Source: Desulfobacterales bacterium (GTDB lineage: Bacteria; Desulfobacterota; Desulfobulbia; Desulfobulbales; BM004). Taken from it: DNA of 19,243 bases. Position 1 is the stretch's first letter; each line of letters starts with the position of its first letter. Positions 1 through 8,131 of the stretch are shown in pieces. The stretch covers positions 1 through 19,243 of the forward strand of contig JAAXQI010000139.1 in NCBI GenBank assembly GCA_012974315.1, written 5' to 3'. Under the pieces are notes generated by a model, which had not been told where the DNA came from, searched no databases, and saw nothing but the letters and a program-made list of their open reading frames with translations. The position numbers and the translations under genes are program-made.

Positions 1-189
1 GAATTTAGACATATGACCAAATACGGCTTGGGGGAATGACCCAATTTGGGAGTTAGGGGGGGGTGCCACAAAATATAGATGTCTTGCCAACATCTTGAGT
101 TTTGTCATACAAAATCTGACTCAACATGTCCAGTATACATCTTGATACTTTAGGAATGGTTCACGACTTTTTATTAAATAATTCCAGTC
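1..189. other. Window edge, no gene recognised
   Basis: No coding region with a start and ribosome binding site can be supported here. There is a G-rich stretch (about 31-63, ending in eight consecutive G) and an imperfect hairpin at 95-124. The hairpin has an inner stem TTTTGT/ACAAAA (100-105 with 109-114, loop CAT) and an outer stem TTGAG/CTCAA (95-99 with 120-124) separated by a 5-nt bulge. No T-run follows on either strand, so it is not a convincing terminator for the nosL-like gene that ends at 190. Confidence 0.4.
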
Positions 190-807
190 TTACATTTTCA
201 TTTGTGAGCCATGTCCATGCTTTTTCATGTCTCCGCCATGCTTTTTCATGTCTCCCATCAACGATTTAAGAACTTCCGGGGTAATCTCAGCATACATCAT
301 CATATTACCACCCTGTTCCTGGTGGAATTTCATTGCCGTGGCTTGATCTGCAAATGGAATGAGTTCTTTACCCATGGGCCCCATCATTTTGCTCCCAACT
401 ACAAAATACGCCTCCGTTCCATCTATCCATTTGCCATTATTGAAATCCTTTACCCACATCACTGCCACGTCATCGCTGGAATGAGCCTTATCATACTGAT
501 CCATGGAAGACATAAAATTAAACATACATTTACAGCCGTCAAAAGGCGTCATGCTGCCATCTTTAAAAACAATCTGAGCTTGCCAGCGCGGATAATTAGC
601 AGGATACATCCCGCACTTGCCACAAGAAGCATCCGCCAGGATAACCATTGGTTGCGGTATTGAAATCTGTGCTGATTCTGTGGCAGATGACTGTTCAGCG
701 GTCTTGCTTCCAGCCGTCACACAGCCAGCGAGTATTGCCAGAACAAGAAAAATAGCCACTGTAAAAAATTGTTTCAGATACATATGATACGGGTTTCCCT
801 TCTTCAT
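190..807 (-). CDS. nosL: NosL-family copper-binding lipoprotein
   Basis: Predicted 205-aa outer- or inner-membrane-anchored lipoprotein of the NosL family, which binds Cu(I) and is best known as an accessory factor for nitrous oxide reductase. Visible features: a lipoprotein signal peptide (positive N-terminus, hydrophobic stretch about 13-27, lipobox LAGC with Cys29), the NosL-type CGKCGMYPxxYPRW segment, a DGCKCMF segment, and the GSKMMGPMGKELIPF core seen in family members. The tail is Met/His/Lys rich (two copies of GDMKKHG, then HGSQMKM), a plausible extra metal-binding extension. Start: the in-frame ATG at 807 has AGGAAGGAG about 9 nt upstream; the ATG at 813 would have only 3 nt of spacing, and the longer reading frame to 948 has no support. 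It lies 228 bp downstream of regA on the same strand. No nosZ or other nos gene is visible, so a general copper-handling role is as likely as a denitrification role. Confidence 0.85.
   Translation of the reverse strand: MKKGNPYHMYLKQFFTVAIFLVLAILAGCVTAGSKTAEQSSATESAQISIPQPMVILADASCGKCGMYPANYPRWQAQIVFKDGSMTPFDGCKCMFNFMSSMDQYDKAHSSDDVAVMWVKDFNNGKWIDGTEAYFVVGSKMMGPMGKELIPFADQATAMKFHQEQGGNMMMYAEITPEVLKSLMGDMKKHGGDMKKHGHGSQMKM
215..256. repeat. 21-bp in-frame tandem duplication in the nosL tail
   Basis: Units 215-235 and 236-256 match at 20 of 21 bases. Read on the minus strand they encode two consecutive copies of GDMKKHG. Since 21 is a multiple of 3, the array can expand or contract without breaking the frame. 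Confidence 0.9.
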
Positions 808-1035
808 ACTCATTATCTCCTTCCTGGTATATTTGTCTTTTACTTTATAACCCTTCGGTTTCAAGAAATATTGGCCACAAGGTAGATAATACCATTGATG
901 AGAAAACCTGAACATGCGGCAAATTGTCGCAGGAAAAAACAGAGGCAATGTGCAGGGAATTTCTGTTGTGCTGATTTTTAGCAGTTTTTATTACGGGAAA
1001 AAATGGAGAAGTGTATTTCCAATTAGATAAAAATT
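808..1035. other. regA-nosL intergenic spacer
   Basis: This 228-bp gap separates the stop of regA from the start of the NosL-like gene, both on the minus strand. It holds the nosL ribosome binding site (AGGAAGGAG, about 817-825). I see no strong terminator or promoter. A 4-bp hairpin TGCT/AGCA (969-972 with 980-983) is too weak to count. Whether nosL is cotranscribed with regBA cannot be decided from the sequence. Confidence 0.4.
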
Positions 1036-1569
1036 TTATTTTTGGGGTGCGTACTTGTAGAGTTTCCGCTGCAGGGTCCTTCTATGGATTCCCAGTTTAT
1101 GGGCCGCGGCAGTTATGTTGTTGTCACAGTCATTTAAAACCCTTTGGATATGTTCCCACTCAGCCCGAGCCAATGAGGGCACCTCAAAATCTGTTTGATC
1201 AGACTCGACCGGCAAATCAGTATCCCTTTCGAAAGCATTAAGAATATCATCAACATCTGCCGGTTTAGGTAAATAAAAATGGGCGCCAAGCTTTATGGCC
1301 TCCGTGGCTGTCGCAATACTGCCATAACCTGTAAGTACAACGATTTTAAGCGTTGGCATAAAAGCCTTTGCTTCCCTGATCAGATCAAGGCCGCTTTTGT
1401 CCGGCATCTTCAAGTCAACCAGGGCCCAGTCAGGACGATTCTCCTTTATTTTTTTTAATGCCTCATCAACATCTGCAGCTTGATAAACTGTATATCCTCT
1501 ATTGGTAAAAGCTCTTACCAGACGGGACCTGAAATGATCTTCGTCATCAACCAAAATGATGCTTTGCAT
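1036..1569 (-). CDS. regA: RegA/PrrA/ActR-type redox response regulator
   Basis: Predicted 177-aa two-component response regulator of the RegA/PrrA/ActR group, which activates or represses genes according to redox state when phosphorylated by RegB. Receiver domain about residues 1-118: acidic pair D8/D9, phospho-acceptor D52 in the family-typical stretch ALVDLKMPDKSGL, T80, and K102 in the PKP turn. A linker leads to a Fis-like helix-turn-helix at about 137-174 ending in GIHRRTLQRKL, which is almost a signature of this group. Start: ATG at 1569 has AAGGAGGAG 6 nt upstream; the ATG at 1587 would put that Shine-Dalgarno inside the coding region. It follows the regB-like kinase by 46 bp on the same strand, so the two almost certainly form one operon. 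Confidence 0.93.
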   Translation of the reverse strand: MQSIILVDDEDHFRSRLVRAFTNRGYTVYQAADVDEALKKIKENRPDWALVDLKMPDKSGLDLIREAKAFMPTLKIVVLTGYGSIATATEAIKLGAHFYLPKPADVDDILNAFERDTDLPVESDQTDFEVPSLARAEWEHIQRVLNDCDNNITAAAHKLGIHRRTLQRKLYKYAPQK

Positions 1570-1615
1570 GGCAGACTCCTCCTTCATTTTTTCTTTATTG
1601 GATTAATAAAGATTA

Positions 1616-2995
1616 CTACTCAATCCCGGTATGTGCCAGGGCAAAACTGATTGTTGCCACGGTCCCCTGCGATTTTTTTGAAGAAATAGTCAGTTCACCG
1701 CCAAACTGTTCAGCCACATTCTGTGCAAGAAAAAGTCCCAAACCCAACCCTTTCCCCTGCTCCTTGGTTGTAAAAAATGGTTCACGCGCACGGATCATGT
1801 TTTCTTCATCCATGCCGCAACCCTGATCTGTCACCTGAAAATACAGGAAGTTTTCATCATAAAAGCACTTTAGAAAGACCGGTGATGCTGTTTGAGACGC
1901 ATCAAAACCATTTTTAATCAGACCTTTTACGGTACGAACTAATGTTCTCAAAGGAATCAATACTGAAATATCAGCTGCTTCATTTTCAACCTTTATCCTG
2001 GTTTGATCTTCTTCAGAAAACTCATTTATTATCTTTGACACCACATATCCCAACTCATACTTCTCAAGTGCTTCGCCCAGATGTTCTCCGGCATCAGCAG
2101 CCATCTGGTATAAAATATCCTTGCAGGTTTTAATCTGATCTTTTATGAGCTGGGCATCATCCACCAAGCCCTCGTCAATCTTCCCCTCTTTTAACTGGTG
2201 CAGCATTTCTCCGGCAGCAACTGCAATAGTTGACAGAGGAGTGGCGAATTCATGGGCGGCACCTGCAGACAAAGTTGCCAGGGAGGAAAGCTTCTCACTT
2301 CTTGCCCTTTCCTCTTCCAAACTGACGAGGGTCTGCTGATGTTCCTCAAGTGCTTTTTGGATTTTACCAACAAAGAAAACAATAAAAAAAGCAGTAATGG
2401 CAAAAGCCAGGAGCATGCCCTTAAGGTGCAGCTGCATGTGGTCTGACAACAGGGTATATTCTACAACCGCCGGATGGCAGGTTTCCTGGATATCAACACC
2501 TCCAATAAACCCTCCCGGCAGCATGAGAGGAAGTTGGCCAAACACCTCCGGATCAACAATAAAAAAAGAACTGTAACAAAGCACCGTGAAAACCATCAGA
2601 CTCCAGGACCAGTAAGCACGCATCAAAATCGCCCCAATCACGATGTGCACCAGGTATAGAAAGGTGAAAGGGTTCATAGGTCCACCTGTATAGTACAGGA
2701 GGGCTGTTAGAAGAATTATGTCCAGGAACATTACCAGGCCGAAAAGCCACTCGGGAATACCTTTCTTCCGACTGGTGAGAAAGGTAAAGAACAGATTGCT
2801 GGCTGCCTCAAACAGAATAATTATCGAAACAAAAACGATCGGCAGGGCAATCTCAAGATAACTGTAGGCAATTAAAATAAGAATTGCCTGGCAGAAAACA
2901 GCCCCCCAGCGCAAATGCAGAAACCATGAAAAAGCAATATTGGATGTTGCTTCAGCAACAGGCCATATGGCCGATGGATATTTTTTATGCTCCAA
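1616..2995 (-). CDS. regB: RegB/PrrB-type redox-sensing histidine kinase
   Basis: Predicted 459-aa membrane histidine kinase of the RegB/PrrB/ActS group, partner of the RegA-like regulator just downstream. About six membrane helices occupy residues 33-212 (roughly 33-50, 52-70, 82-102, 111-125, 128-147, 193-212). The loop GGPMNPF at 104-110 matches the conserved RegB motif linked to ubiquinone sensing. The H-box contains H248 in AAHEFATPLSTI. C291, 43 residues after H248, falls about where the redox-active Cys265 of Rhodobacter RegB lies (40 residues after its His). N-box (LIKNGFDAS) and G-boxes (DQGCGMDEEN, GKGLGLGL) complete the ATPase domain. Start is TTG at 2995 with GGGAG 9 nt upstream; no ATG gives a full-length family member. 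A TTGACA-containing promoter candidate lies about 70-95 bp upstream. Confidence 0.93.
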   Translation of the reverse strand: MEHKKYPSAIWPVAEATSNIAFSWFLHLRWGAVFCQAILILIAYSYLEIALPIVFVSIIILFEAASNLFFTFLTSRKKGIPEWLFGLVMFLDIILLTALLYYTGGPMNPFTFLYLVHIVIGAILMRAYWSWSLMVFTVLCYSSFFIVDPEVFGQLPLMLPGGFIGGVDIQETCHPAVVEYTLLSDHMQLHLKGMLLAFAITAFFIVFFVGKIQKALEEHQQTLVSLEEERARSEKLSSLATLSAGAAHEFATPLSTIAVAAGEMLHQLKEGKIDEGLVDDAQLIKDQIKTCKDILYQMAADAGEHLGEALEKYELGYVVSKIINEFSEEDQTRIKVENEAADISVLIPLRTLVRTVKGLIKNGFDASQTASPVFLKCFYDENFLYFQVTDQGCGMDEENMIRAREPFFTTKEQGKGLGLGLFLAQNVAEQFGGELTISSKKSQGTVATISFALAHTGIE

Positions 2996-3063
2996 ACGAA
3001 TGTACTCCCGGATGTAAAAACCTGATACTTACTATAAATGAAATACGCTTAGGCCCTTGATTA

Positions 3064-3090
3064 ATTATCAGCACAAGGACGAATTGTCAA
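3064..3090 (-). promoter_or_regulatory. Candidate sigma-70 promoter for regBA
   Basis: On the minus strand a perfect -35 hexamer TTGACA (complement of 3085-3090) is followed after 15 nt by GATAAT (complement of 3064-3069). The spacer is shorter than the usual 17 nt, which weakens the call. The implied untranslated leader to the TTG start at 2995 is about 60 nt. Confidence 0.35.
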
Positions 3091-3201
3091 TCAGTTGCCG
3101 TCGTTTCATGCCTTTGAACAGCGGGGTGCGACAATTTGCCACATTCTCAAGAACACATCTCTTATGGTAAAAGTAAATGATAGTTCTTTTCTCCATATGT
3201 A

Positions 3202-3243
3202 TTTTTTAAGAAGATTTTACCCCCGTTTTATCTTCTTAAAAAA
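3202..3243. repeat. Perfect 14-bp inverted repeat
   Basis: Arms TTTTTTAAGAAGAT (3202-3215) and its exact reverse complement (3230-3243) flank a 14-nt loop containing CCCCC. Transcripts of either strand would start the stem with U and end it with A, opposite to an intrinsic terminator. It lies between divergently transcribed genes. Confidence 0.85.
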
Positions 3244-3256
3244 AGACCTGGTGCAT

Positions 3257-3289
3257 CTCCACCCTGTACTACCCCGGTTCGGGGTGGAG
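3257..3289. repeat. GC-rich imperfect hairpin with two alternative pairings
   Basis: CTCCACCC (3257-3264) can pair with GGGTGGAG (3282-3289). Alternatively ACCCCG (3271-3276) pairs with CGGGGT (3280-3285) across a 3-nt loop. The two stems share bases 3282-3285, so they are partly exclusive. It sits 13 bp after the 14-bp inverted repeat and about 65 bp before the next start codon. Confidence 0.6.
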
Positions 3290-3352
3290 TTGTATTTGGG
3301 CATTAAAAAATCATCTGGTTTTTTTCCAAATTCGCAGTAGCATGACAGGGTC

Positions 3353-3967
3353 ATGGAATCCAGACTCGGCCACATCATTTCCCAATGCTTTGTAAATATA
3401 CCCTTTGCTGATTTCAGCAAATACGAACCCATTGTCAGTAATCATCGAATTAACCCGGAAATCGGTCTCGCAGGAGATGCTGTGTATACTTTCAGCCGTC
3501 AGGACTTTCTCGACAGGGCAAAGTTCCTGGAAAAAGAAGGGTTGAGCTGCACTCTGCATGCACCTTTCCACGATATGATGCCGGGCGCCCAGGATAAAAA
3601 TATCCTGAAGGCAACCCGGGACAAGCTGCGCCGCTGCTTTGATCTCATCGAGATATTCAAGCCACGCGCTGTCGTGTGCCATCTCGGCTACCTGGATTGC
3701 ATCCACAGCTATGACCTGGAACAGTGGCTGGACACCTCGCTGGAGACATGGCGGGAGCTTGTCATTCTGGCCGATAACCAGAATACTCCTATCATGTTTG
3801 AAAACACGTACGAGCCCGGGCCCCGAGTCCATCAAATGCTCCTTGAAGCCCTTGATTCAGCATCGGCCCGTTTCTGCCTCGATGTTGGCCACCTGCTGGT
3901 CAGTGATTTATGGGAGAGCCTGAATGCACTTGACAGATTAGGTTTATTCGACCATAAAACAGGGTAA
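3353..3967 (+). pseudogene. Truncated xylose-isomerase-like TIM-barrel protein
   Basis: Predicted 204-aa protein of the xylose-isomerase-like / AP-endonuclease-family-2 TIM-barrel group (sugar phosphate isomerase/epimerase annotation), which usually runs to about 250-280 residues. Visible metal-ligand candidates, by analogy with endonuclease IV, are H69 (TLHAPF), H110 (VCHLGY), E150 (MFENTYE), and D177 and H180 (CLDVGH). The remaining ligands, on the last strands (an HxxD/H segment and a final Glu), are absent: shortly after CLDVGH the protein ends in a short atypical tail. I see no remnant of the missing C-terminus in any frame of 3968-4156, so a deletion is more likely than a simple frameshift. 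The ATG at 3353 follows an in-frame stop at 3338 and has only a weak AGGG element close by. The N-terminus looks complete. The gene may be a pseudogene or a shortened functional version; substrate unknown. Confidence 0.65.
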
Positions 3968-4156
3968 GCGATAAGAGACACACTTCACATCTCCTCGATG
4001 TGCAAGCCCCTCTGGAAAGCTTTTTTTTCACATCGTGATTCCAATATATTTTTTCATGGAATCCCTGCAATATACCCAGGAAGTAATGTAAAAGAACAAT
4101 ATATCCAACAATTAATTATGTCATTTATTCATCAATTATCATCCCGGAAATATATC

Positions 4157-7100
4157 ATGACCAATGCTGCAGCCGCTGACTTTAATCATCTTCATGTACA
4201 CACCCAGTACAGTCTGCTTGATGGTGCTATCCGCCTTAATAACCTCCTTGATAAGTGCAAAGAATTTGGCATGGGGGCCGTGGCAATAACTGACCATGGA
4301 GCAATGCACGGGGCCCTCGAGTTTTATGTAAAAGCCAAGAAAGCCGGGATTAAACCAATCATAGGGTGTGAATTCTACATTGCGCCACAGGACAGAAAAA
4401 TACACACTGGTGCCAAAAGTCCCAGTGATGCAGCCTTCCATATTGTCCTTCTGGCCATGAACATCAAAGGCTACAAAAACCTGATGAAACTTGCCTCCAT
4501 TGCCCAGCTTGAAGGTTTTTACTACAAGCCGCGCATCGACAAGGAGACACTGATTGCGCACAATGAAGGTTTGATAGCCCTGACCGCATGTCTGCATGGG
4601 GGTATTCCTCACCTGATCCTGAATAACAATATGAAAGATGCCCGTGCGGAAACAAAGAAGATGCTCGAAATATTCGGCGACCGGTTATATTTTGAACTGC
4701 AGGATAGTGGCTTAAAGGAGCAGAAAAAAGTCAACAAGGGTTTAAAAAAACTCTCAGAGGAATTCTCTGTTCCCCTCGTTGCCACCAACGACTGTCATTA
4801 CCTTAACCGTGAAGAGTCTTTTGCCCATGAGGTGCTTCTCTGTATCCAAACAGGCAGAACAATAAATGATCCCAACCGCTTCAAGTTTGCAACAGACGAA
4901 CTCTATTTCAAGTCTCCTGAAGAGATGCAGGAACGGTTCAAGGACTTTCCGGGCGCTGTCGCTGAATCAGTAAAAATCGCCGCTCGCTGCAACCTTGAAC
5001 TTGAATTCGGCCAGCCACATTTTCCCAATTTCCCACTACCAGATGGCGAAACCCTGGATTCATACTTTGAGAGACTGGCACGGGAAGGGTTAAAGGAACG
5101 ATTGGCTGTGCTCCGTGATAAAGGTGAACTGACGGCAGAATTGGAAAAGAGTTACCATGAACGGCTGGAGATGGAAATCGGCGTCATCAAGGCCATGGAA
5201 TTCCCAGGATATTTCCTCATTGTGGCTGATTTTATCAACTGGGCCAAAAACATGCACATCCCGGTTGGGCCAGGCAGGGGTTCAGGTGCTGGAAGTCTTG
5301 TTGCCTATAGCCTGCGTATCACTGGAATAGATCCAATGCCCTACGGCTTGATATTTGAACGTTTCCTCAATATCGAACGCAAAAGCCTGCCGGATTTTGA
5401 TATAGATTTCTGCCAGGAAAGAAGGAATGAAGTATTCCACTATGTGCAGGAAAAATATGGGGGTTCAGACCATGTCGCCCAAATTATAACCTTCGGCTCC
5501 ATGAAAGCCAGAGCCGTGATCAGAGACGTGGGCCGGGGCCTTGATTTACCCTTTGGTGATGTGGACCGCATTGCCAAGCTCATTCCTGATCAATTGAAAA
5601 TCACGATCAAGGAAGCAATTGAGCAGGAACCACGGCTTCGCGATGCCATAAAAAGAGATGAGAATATTGCAACCCTTCTCTCCACAGCCCAGGTTCTCGA
5701 GGGATTGTCCAGGCATATGTCTACCCACGCTGCCGGAGTTGTTATCTCACCCGAAACAATGACTGAATATCTGCCGCTCTGTAAAGGTCCCAAAGGTGAA
5801 GTTCTTACTCAGTACGACATGAAATATACTGAGATGACCGGACTCATCAAATTTGATTTCCTTGGATTGAAAACCCTGACGGTCATTGATCGGGCGGTGA
5901 AACTCATTGAAGCAGACATCGGCAGTCCCCTGGACATCGACTCCATTCCTCTTGACGACCCGAAAACTTACGACCTGCTCTGCAAAGGAGACGCTCTGGG
6001 TGTCTTCCAACTTGAAAGTTCCGGCATGCGCGCACTTCTAACAAACATGAAGCCGGAGGTATTCTCTGATCTTATTGCCCTGGTTGCCCTGTATCGTCCT
6101 GGTCCCATGGAAAGCGGCATGGTCGGCAATTTTGTCGACACCAAACACGGAAAAAAACCCGCCAATTATCCACTGCCCCAACTCAAATCTGTACTTGAGG
6201 AGACATACGGGGTCATTGTTTACCAGGAACAGGTGATGAAAATTGCCAATATTCTGGCAAACTATACCCTGGGCGATGCTGATATGTTGAGGCGTGCCAT
6301 GGGTAAAAAAATTCCGGAAGTCATGGCCAATGAAAAAGAAAAATTCATGGCAGGAGCTGAAAAAAACAACATCCCGGCAGATAAGGCTGAGTACGTCTTC
6401 GACCTGATGGCTAAATTTGCAGGCTATGGCTTCAATAAATCCCATAGTGCAGCCTATGCTCTAATAGCATACCAGACAGCCTTTCTCAAAGCCCATTACC
6501 CGGCTCAGTTCATGGCAGCTCTTCTCTCCTGCGATATGAACAACACCGATAAAGTTGTCGCATATATAAACGAATGCCGTGATAATGAAATAGAGGTCCT
6601 CCCACCTGATATCAATGAAAGCTTCAAGGATTTTACCGTTATTGATGACCGTATCAGGTTTGGTTTGGCTGCGGTGAAAAATGTTGGCGAAGCAGCACTT
6701 GACTCAATCATCGAAGAACGTTTGAAAGACGGCCCCTATTTGTCGCTGGAGGACTTCTGCTGCCGGGTTGACCTGCGCAGAGTGAACCGGCGCGTCCTGG
6801 AAAGCCTCAATAAGGCAGGCGCTTATGATTCCCTCAATCTCAAACGTTCACAAACATTTGCCATTTTGGACCAGGCCCTGGAGCAGGGTCAGGCTGCCCA
6901 GCGTGACAGGTTAAGCGGCCAGATATCGCTTTTTGCAGTCATGGACTCTGCAAATGAAAAACCGCATAATAAAATCGAAATCCCATCGATCCCGGAATGG
7001 ACCGATCAGGAAAAACTTACCTTTGAGAAAGAAACCGTTGGATTTTATCTTACCGGCCATCCTTTGGATGATTACCGGGAAGACATATTGGCTGTAACCG

Positions 7101-7705
7101 ATTCAAACCTGAGTGAAAATAAAGAGTGGGTTGAAGGACAGACCCTGCGGCTTGGTGGATTGATCAGAGATATCAAGAACAGAAAAACCAAAAAAGGTGA
7201 CCCCATGGCCGTTATTGTCATGGAGGATATTGCCGGGACCGCTGAAGTGGTTATTTTCCCGGAGCTTTACGCCAGATGTGCCACTATCCTCAATACAGAC
7301 ACACCTGTGGTTATAGAAGGGTTGGTAAAAAAAGATGAGCGCGGGGACAACATTATTGCCAATGCCTTAGAAACTCTGGAGGCGGCAAGAGATAAGTATA
7401 CGGCCAGCGCCTGCATTATGCTGCAATCCGACCGGGTTAACCGGCAGAGCCTTGAAGCACTCAAAAAAGTTTTTTCCCGGCACTATGGGCCGTGTCCTGT
7501 ATCTTTGACGCTGCATTTTGCAGGTCGGGGTGAGGTGGATCTTGAGATCCCCAAGGATATAACCATAAAACCCTGTAATGAATTTACTGCTGAAGTCAAT
7601 CATACCATGGGGGACAAGGTGATAACCTATGAAAAAAAACCGATAAGCGAAATGCAACAGAAAAGAAAAAACGGGATGTGGCAATCCAGAAACCAAGGAG
7701 CATAA
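4157..7705 (+). CDS. dnaE: DNA polymerase III alpha subunit (DnaE1 type)
   Basis: Replicative DNA polymerase III catalytic subunit, 1182 aa, the usual size for DnaE. Order of domains: PHP domain at the N-terminus (HLHVH at 11-15, then DHGAMHG, GCEFY, and NDCHYL); C-family polymerase palm with the GPGRGSGAGSLVAY segment; catalytic aspartates D415 and D417 in PDFDIDF, and D567 in KFDFLGLKT (matching E. coli D401, D403, D555); fingers with YRPGPMESGM and FNKSHSAAYA; a helix-hairpin-helix region; and a C-terminal OB fold (LRLGGLIRDIKNRKTKKGD). Several PHP metal ligands are kept, so the domain may bind metal, unlike that of E. coli. Start: the ATG at 4157 places the first strand at the family-typical distance; in-frame ATGs at 3998 and 4118 add sequence with no family character. 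The ribosome binding site (GGAA) is weak. It converges on the gene ending at 7719, 13 bp away. Confidence 0.97.
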   Translation: MTNAAAADFNHLHVHTQYSLLDGAIRLNNLLDKCKEFGMGAVAITDHGAMHGALEFYVKAKKAGIKPIIGCEFYIAPQDRKIHTGAKSPSDAAFHIVLLAMNIKGYKNLMKLASIAQLEGFYYKPRIDKETLIAHNEGLIALTACLHGGIPHLILNNNMKDARAETKKMLEIFGDRLYFELQDSGLKEQKKVNKGLKKLSEEFSVPLVATNDCHYLNREESFAHEVLLCIQTGRTINDPNRFKFATDELYFKSPEEMQERFKDFPGAVAESVKIAARCNLELEFGQPHFPNFPLPDGETLDSYFERLAREGLKERLAVLRDKGELTAELEKSYHERLEMEIGVIKAMEFPGYFLIVADFINWAKNMHIPVGPGRGSGAGSLVAYSLRITGIDPMPYGLIFERFLNIERKSLPDFDIDFCQERRNEVFHYVQEKYGGSDHVAQIITFGSMKARAVIRDVGRGLDLPFGDVDRIAKLIPDQLKITIKEAIEQEPRLRDAIKRDENIATLLSTAQVLEGLSRHMSTHAAGVVISPETMTEYLPLCKGPKGEVLTQYDMKYTEMTGLIKFDFLGLKTLTVIDRAVKLIEADIGSPLDIDSIPLDDPKTYDLLCKGDALGVFQLESSGMRALLTNMKPEVFSDLIALVALYRPGPMESGMVGNFVDTKHGKKPANYPLPQLKSVLEETYGVIVYQEQVMKIANILANYTLGDADMLRRAMGKKIPEVMANEKEKFMAGAEKNNIPADKAEYVFDLMAKFAGYGFNKSHSAAYALIAYQTAFLKAHYPAQFMAALLSCDMNNTDKVVAYINECRDNEIEVLPPDINESFKDFTVIDDRIRFGLAAVKNVGEAALDSIIEERLKDGPYLSLEDFCCRVDLRRVNRRVLESLNKAGAYDSLNLKRSQTFAILDQALEQGQAAQRDRLSGQISLFAVMDSANEKPHNKIEIPSIPEWTDQEKLTFEKETVGFYLTGHPLDDYREDILAVTDSNLSENKEWVEGQTLRLGGLIRDIKNRKTKKGDPMAVIVMEDIAGTAEVVIFPELYARCATILNTDTPVVIEGLVKKDERGDNIIANALETLEAARDKYTASACIMLQSDRVNRQSLEALKKVFSRHYGPCPVSLTLHFAGRGEVDLEIPKDITIKPCNEFTAEVNHTMGDKVITYEKKPISEMQQKRKNGMWQSRNQGA

Positions 7706-7711
7706 AAGAAC

Positions 7712-7730
7712 TTCAGGATTACTGCCTGAA
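7712..7730 (-). terminator. Weak hairpin between convergent genes
   Basis: TTCAGG (7712-7717) and CCTGAA (7725-7730) form a 6-bp stem with a 7-nt loop. On the minus strand it is followed by GTTCTTTT, a modest U-rich tail, and it overlaps the stop codon of the small membrane protein gene. It might terminate the minus-strand transcription unit; on the plus strand no U-run follows. Confidence 0.3.
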
Positions 7731-8039
7731 TGCAGCTATCCTGTTATATATCCAACCCATCAATGCACCACAGATAGTGCCAAGGGCAAAGCCATACGCA
7801 GCTCCAATGATGCTGCCTAAAAAAGTCACCTTATAACCAATAAAGTATTGGCTCAGGAGTATCAGGTGGGGACCAACCCTCTCGCCTCCCTTGATGACCA
7901 GCCAGTTTGTTGCCAAAAAAATACCTAAACCAAAAATCACGCCAAGGGTAAGACCGACAACCTTCGCATTGAGCAACAGGACACCGCTGAACAGTTTTTC
8001 TTCAGGACCCAACTGGTCATTTTTTTTATCAGTTTGCAC
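7719..8039 (-). CDS. Small two-helix membrane protein
   Basis: Predicted 106-aa membrane protein of unknown function. Residues about 24-47 and 66-98 are hydrophobic and glycine rich, giving two membrane helices (or helical pairs) joined by a loop carrying LLSQYFIGYKVT. This pattern belongs to a widespread family of roughly 80-110-aa two-helix proteins; my recollection is that some members carry the automated name bacteriophage holin, but nothing phage-like is nearby. The central stretch matches the C-terminal module of the oxidoreductase at 8399-10165, with LLxQYFIGYxVT shared almost exactly. Start is GTG at 8039 with GGGAG 8 nt upstream. It lies 360 bp beyond that oxidoreductase on the same strand, separated by a repeat element, and may or may not be cotranscribed. 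Confidence 0.75.
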   Translation of the reverse strand: MQTDKKNDQLGPEEKLFSGVLLLNAKVVGLTLGVIFGLGIFLATNWLVIKGGERVGPHLILLSQYFIGYKVTFLGSIIGAAYGFALGTICGALMGWIYNRIAAFRQ

Positions 8040-8131
8040 GTTCCCGTCTCCCGCAATTGAAGTGAATATCCGGCCCCAAAAGACCCGATTTTAAACCTGC
8101 ACCATCATAAGCGCGCAAGGTATGCATACGC

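Noticed and set aside
1..63. G-quadruplex from the G-rich tracts
   Set aside because: Tracts are unevenly spaced and the only long one is a homopolymer of eight G; too little to claim a structure.
969..990. Terminator candidate after regA
   Set aside because: The stem is only 4 bp (TGCT/AGCA), too weak; a T-rich tail exists only on the strand opposite to the genes.
3095..3340. 81-codon plus-strand reading frame before the TIM-barrel gene
   Set aside because: It runs through both inverted repeats, has no clear ribosome binding site and no recognisable family character.
3998..4156. 53-residue N-terminal extension of DnaE
   Set aside because: It has no family similarity, lacks a ribosome binding site and includes a T8 run; DnaE proteins start just before the HLHVH strand.
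7719..8039. Phage lysis (holin) gene
   Set aside because: The small membrane protein has a holin-like shape, but no endolysin, phage structural gene or att site is present and its closest relative here is a domain of a metabolic enzyme.
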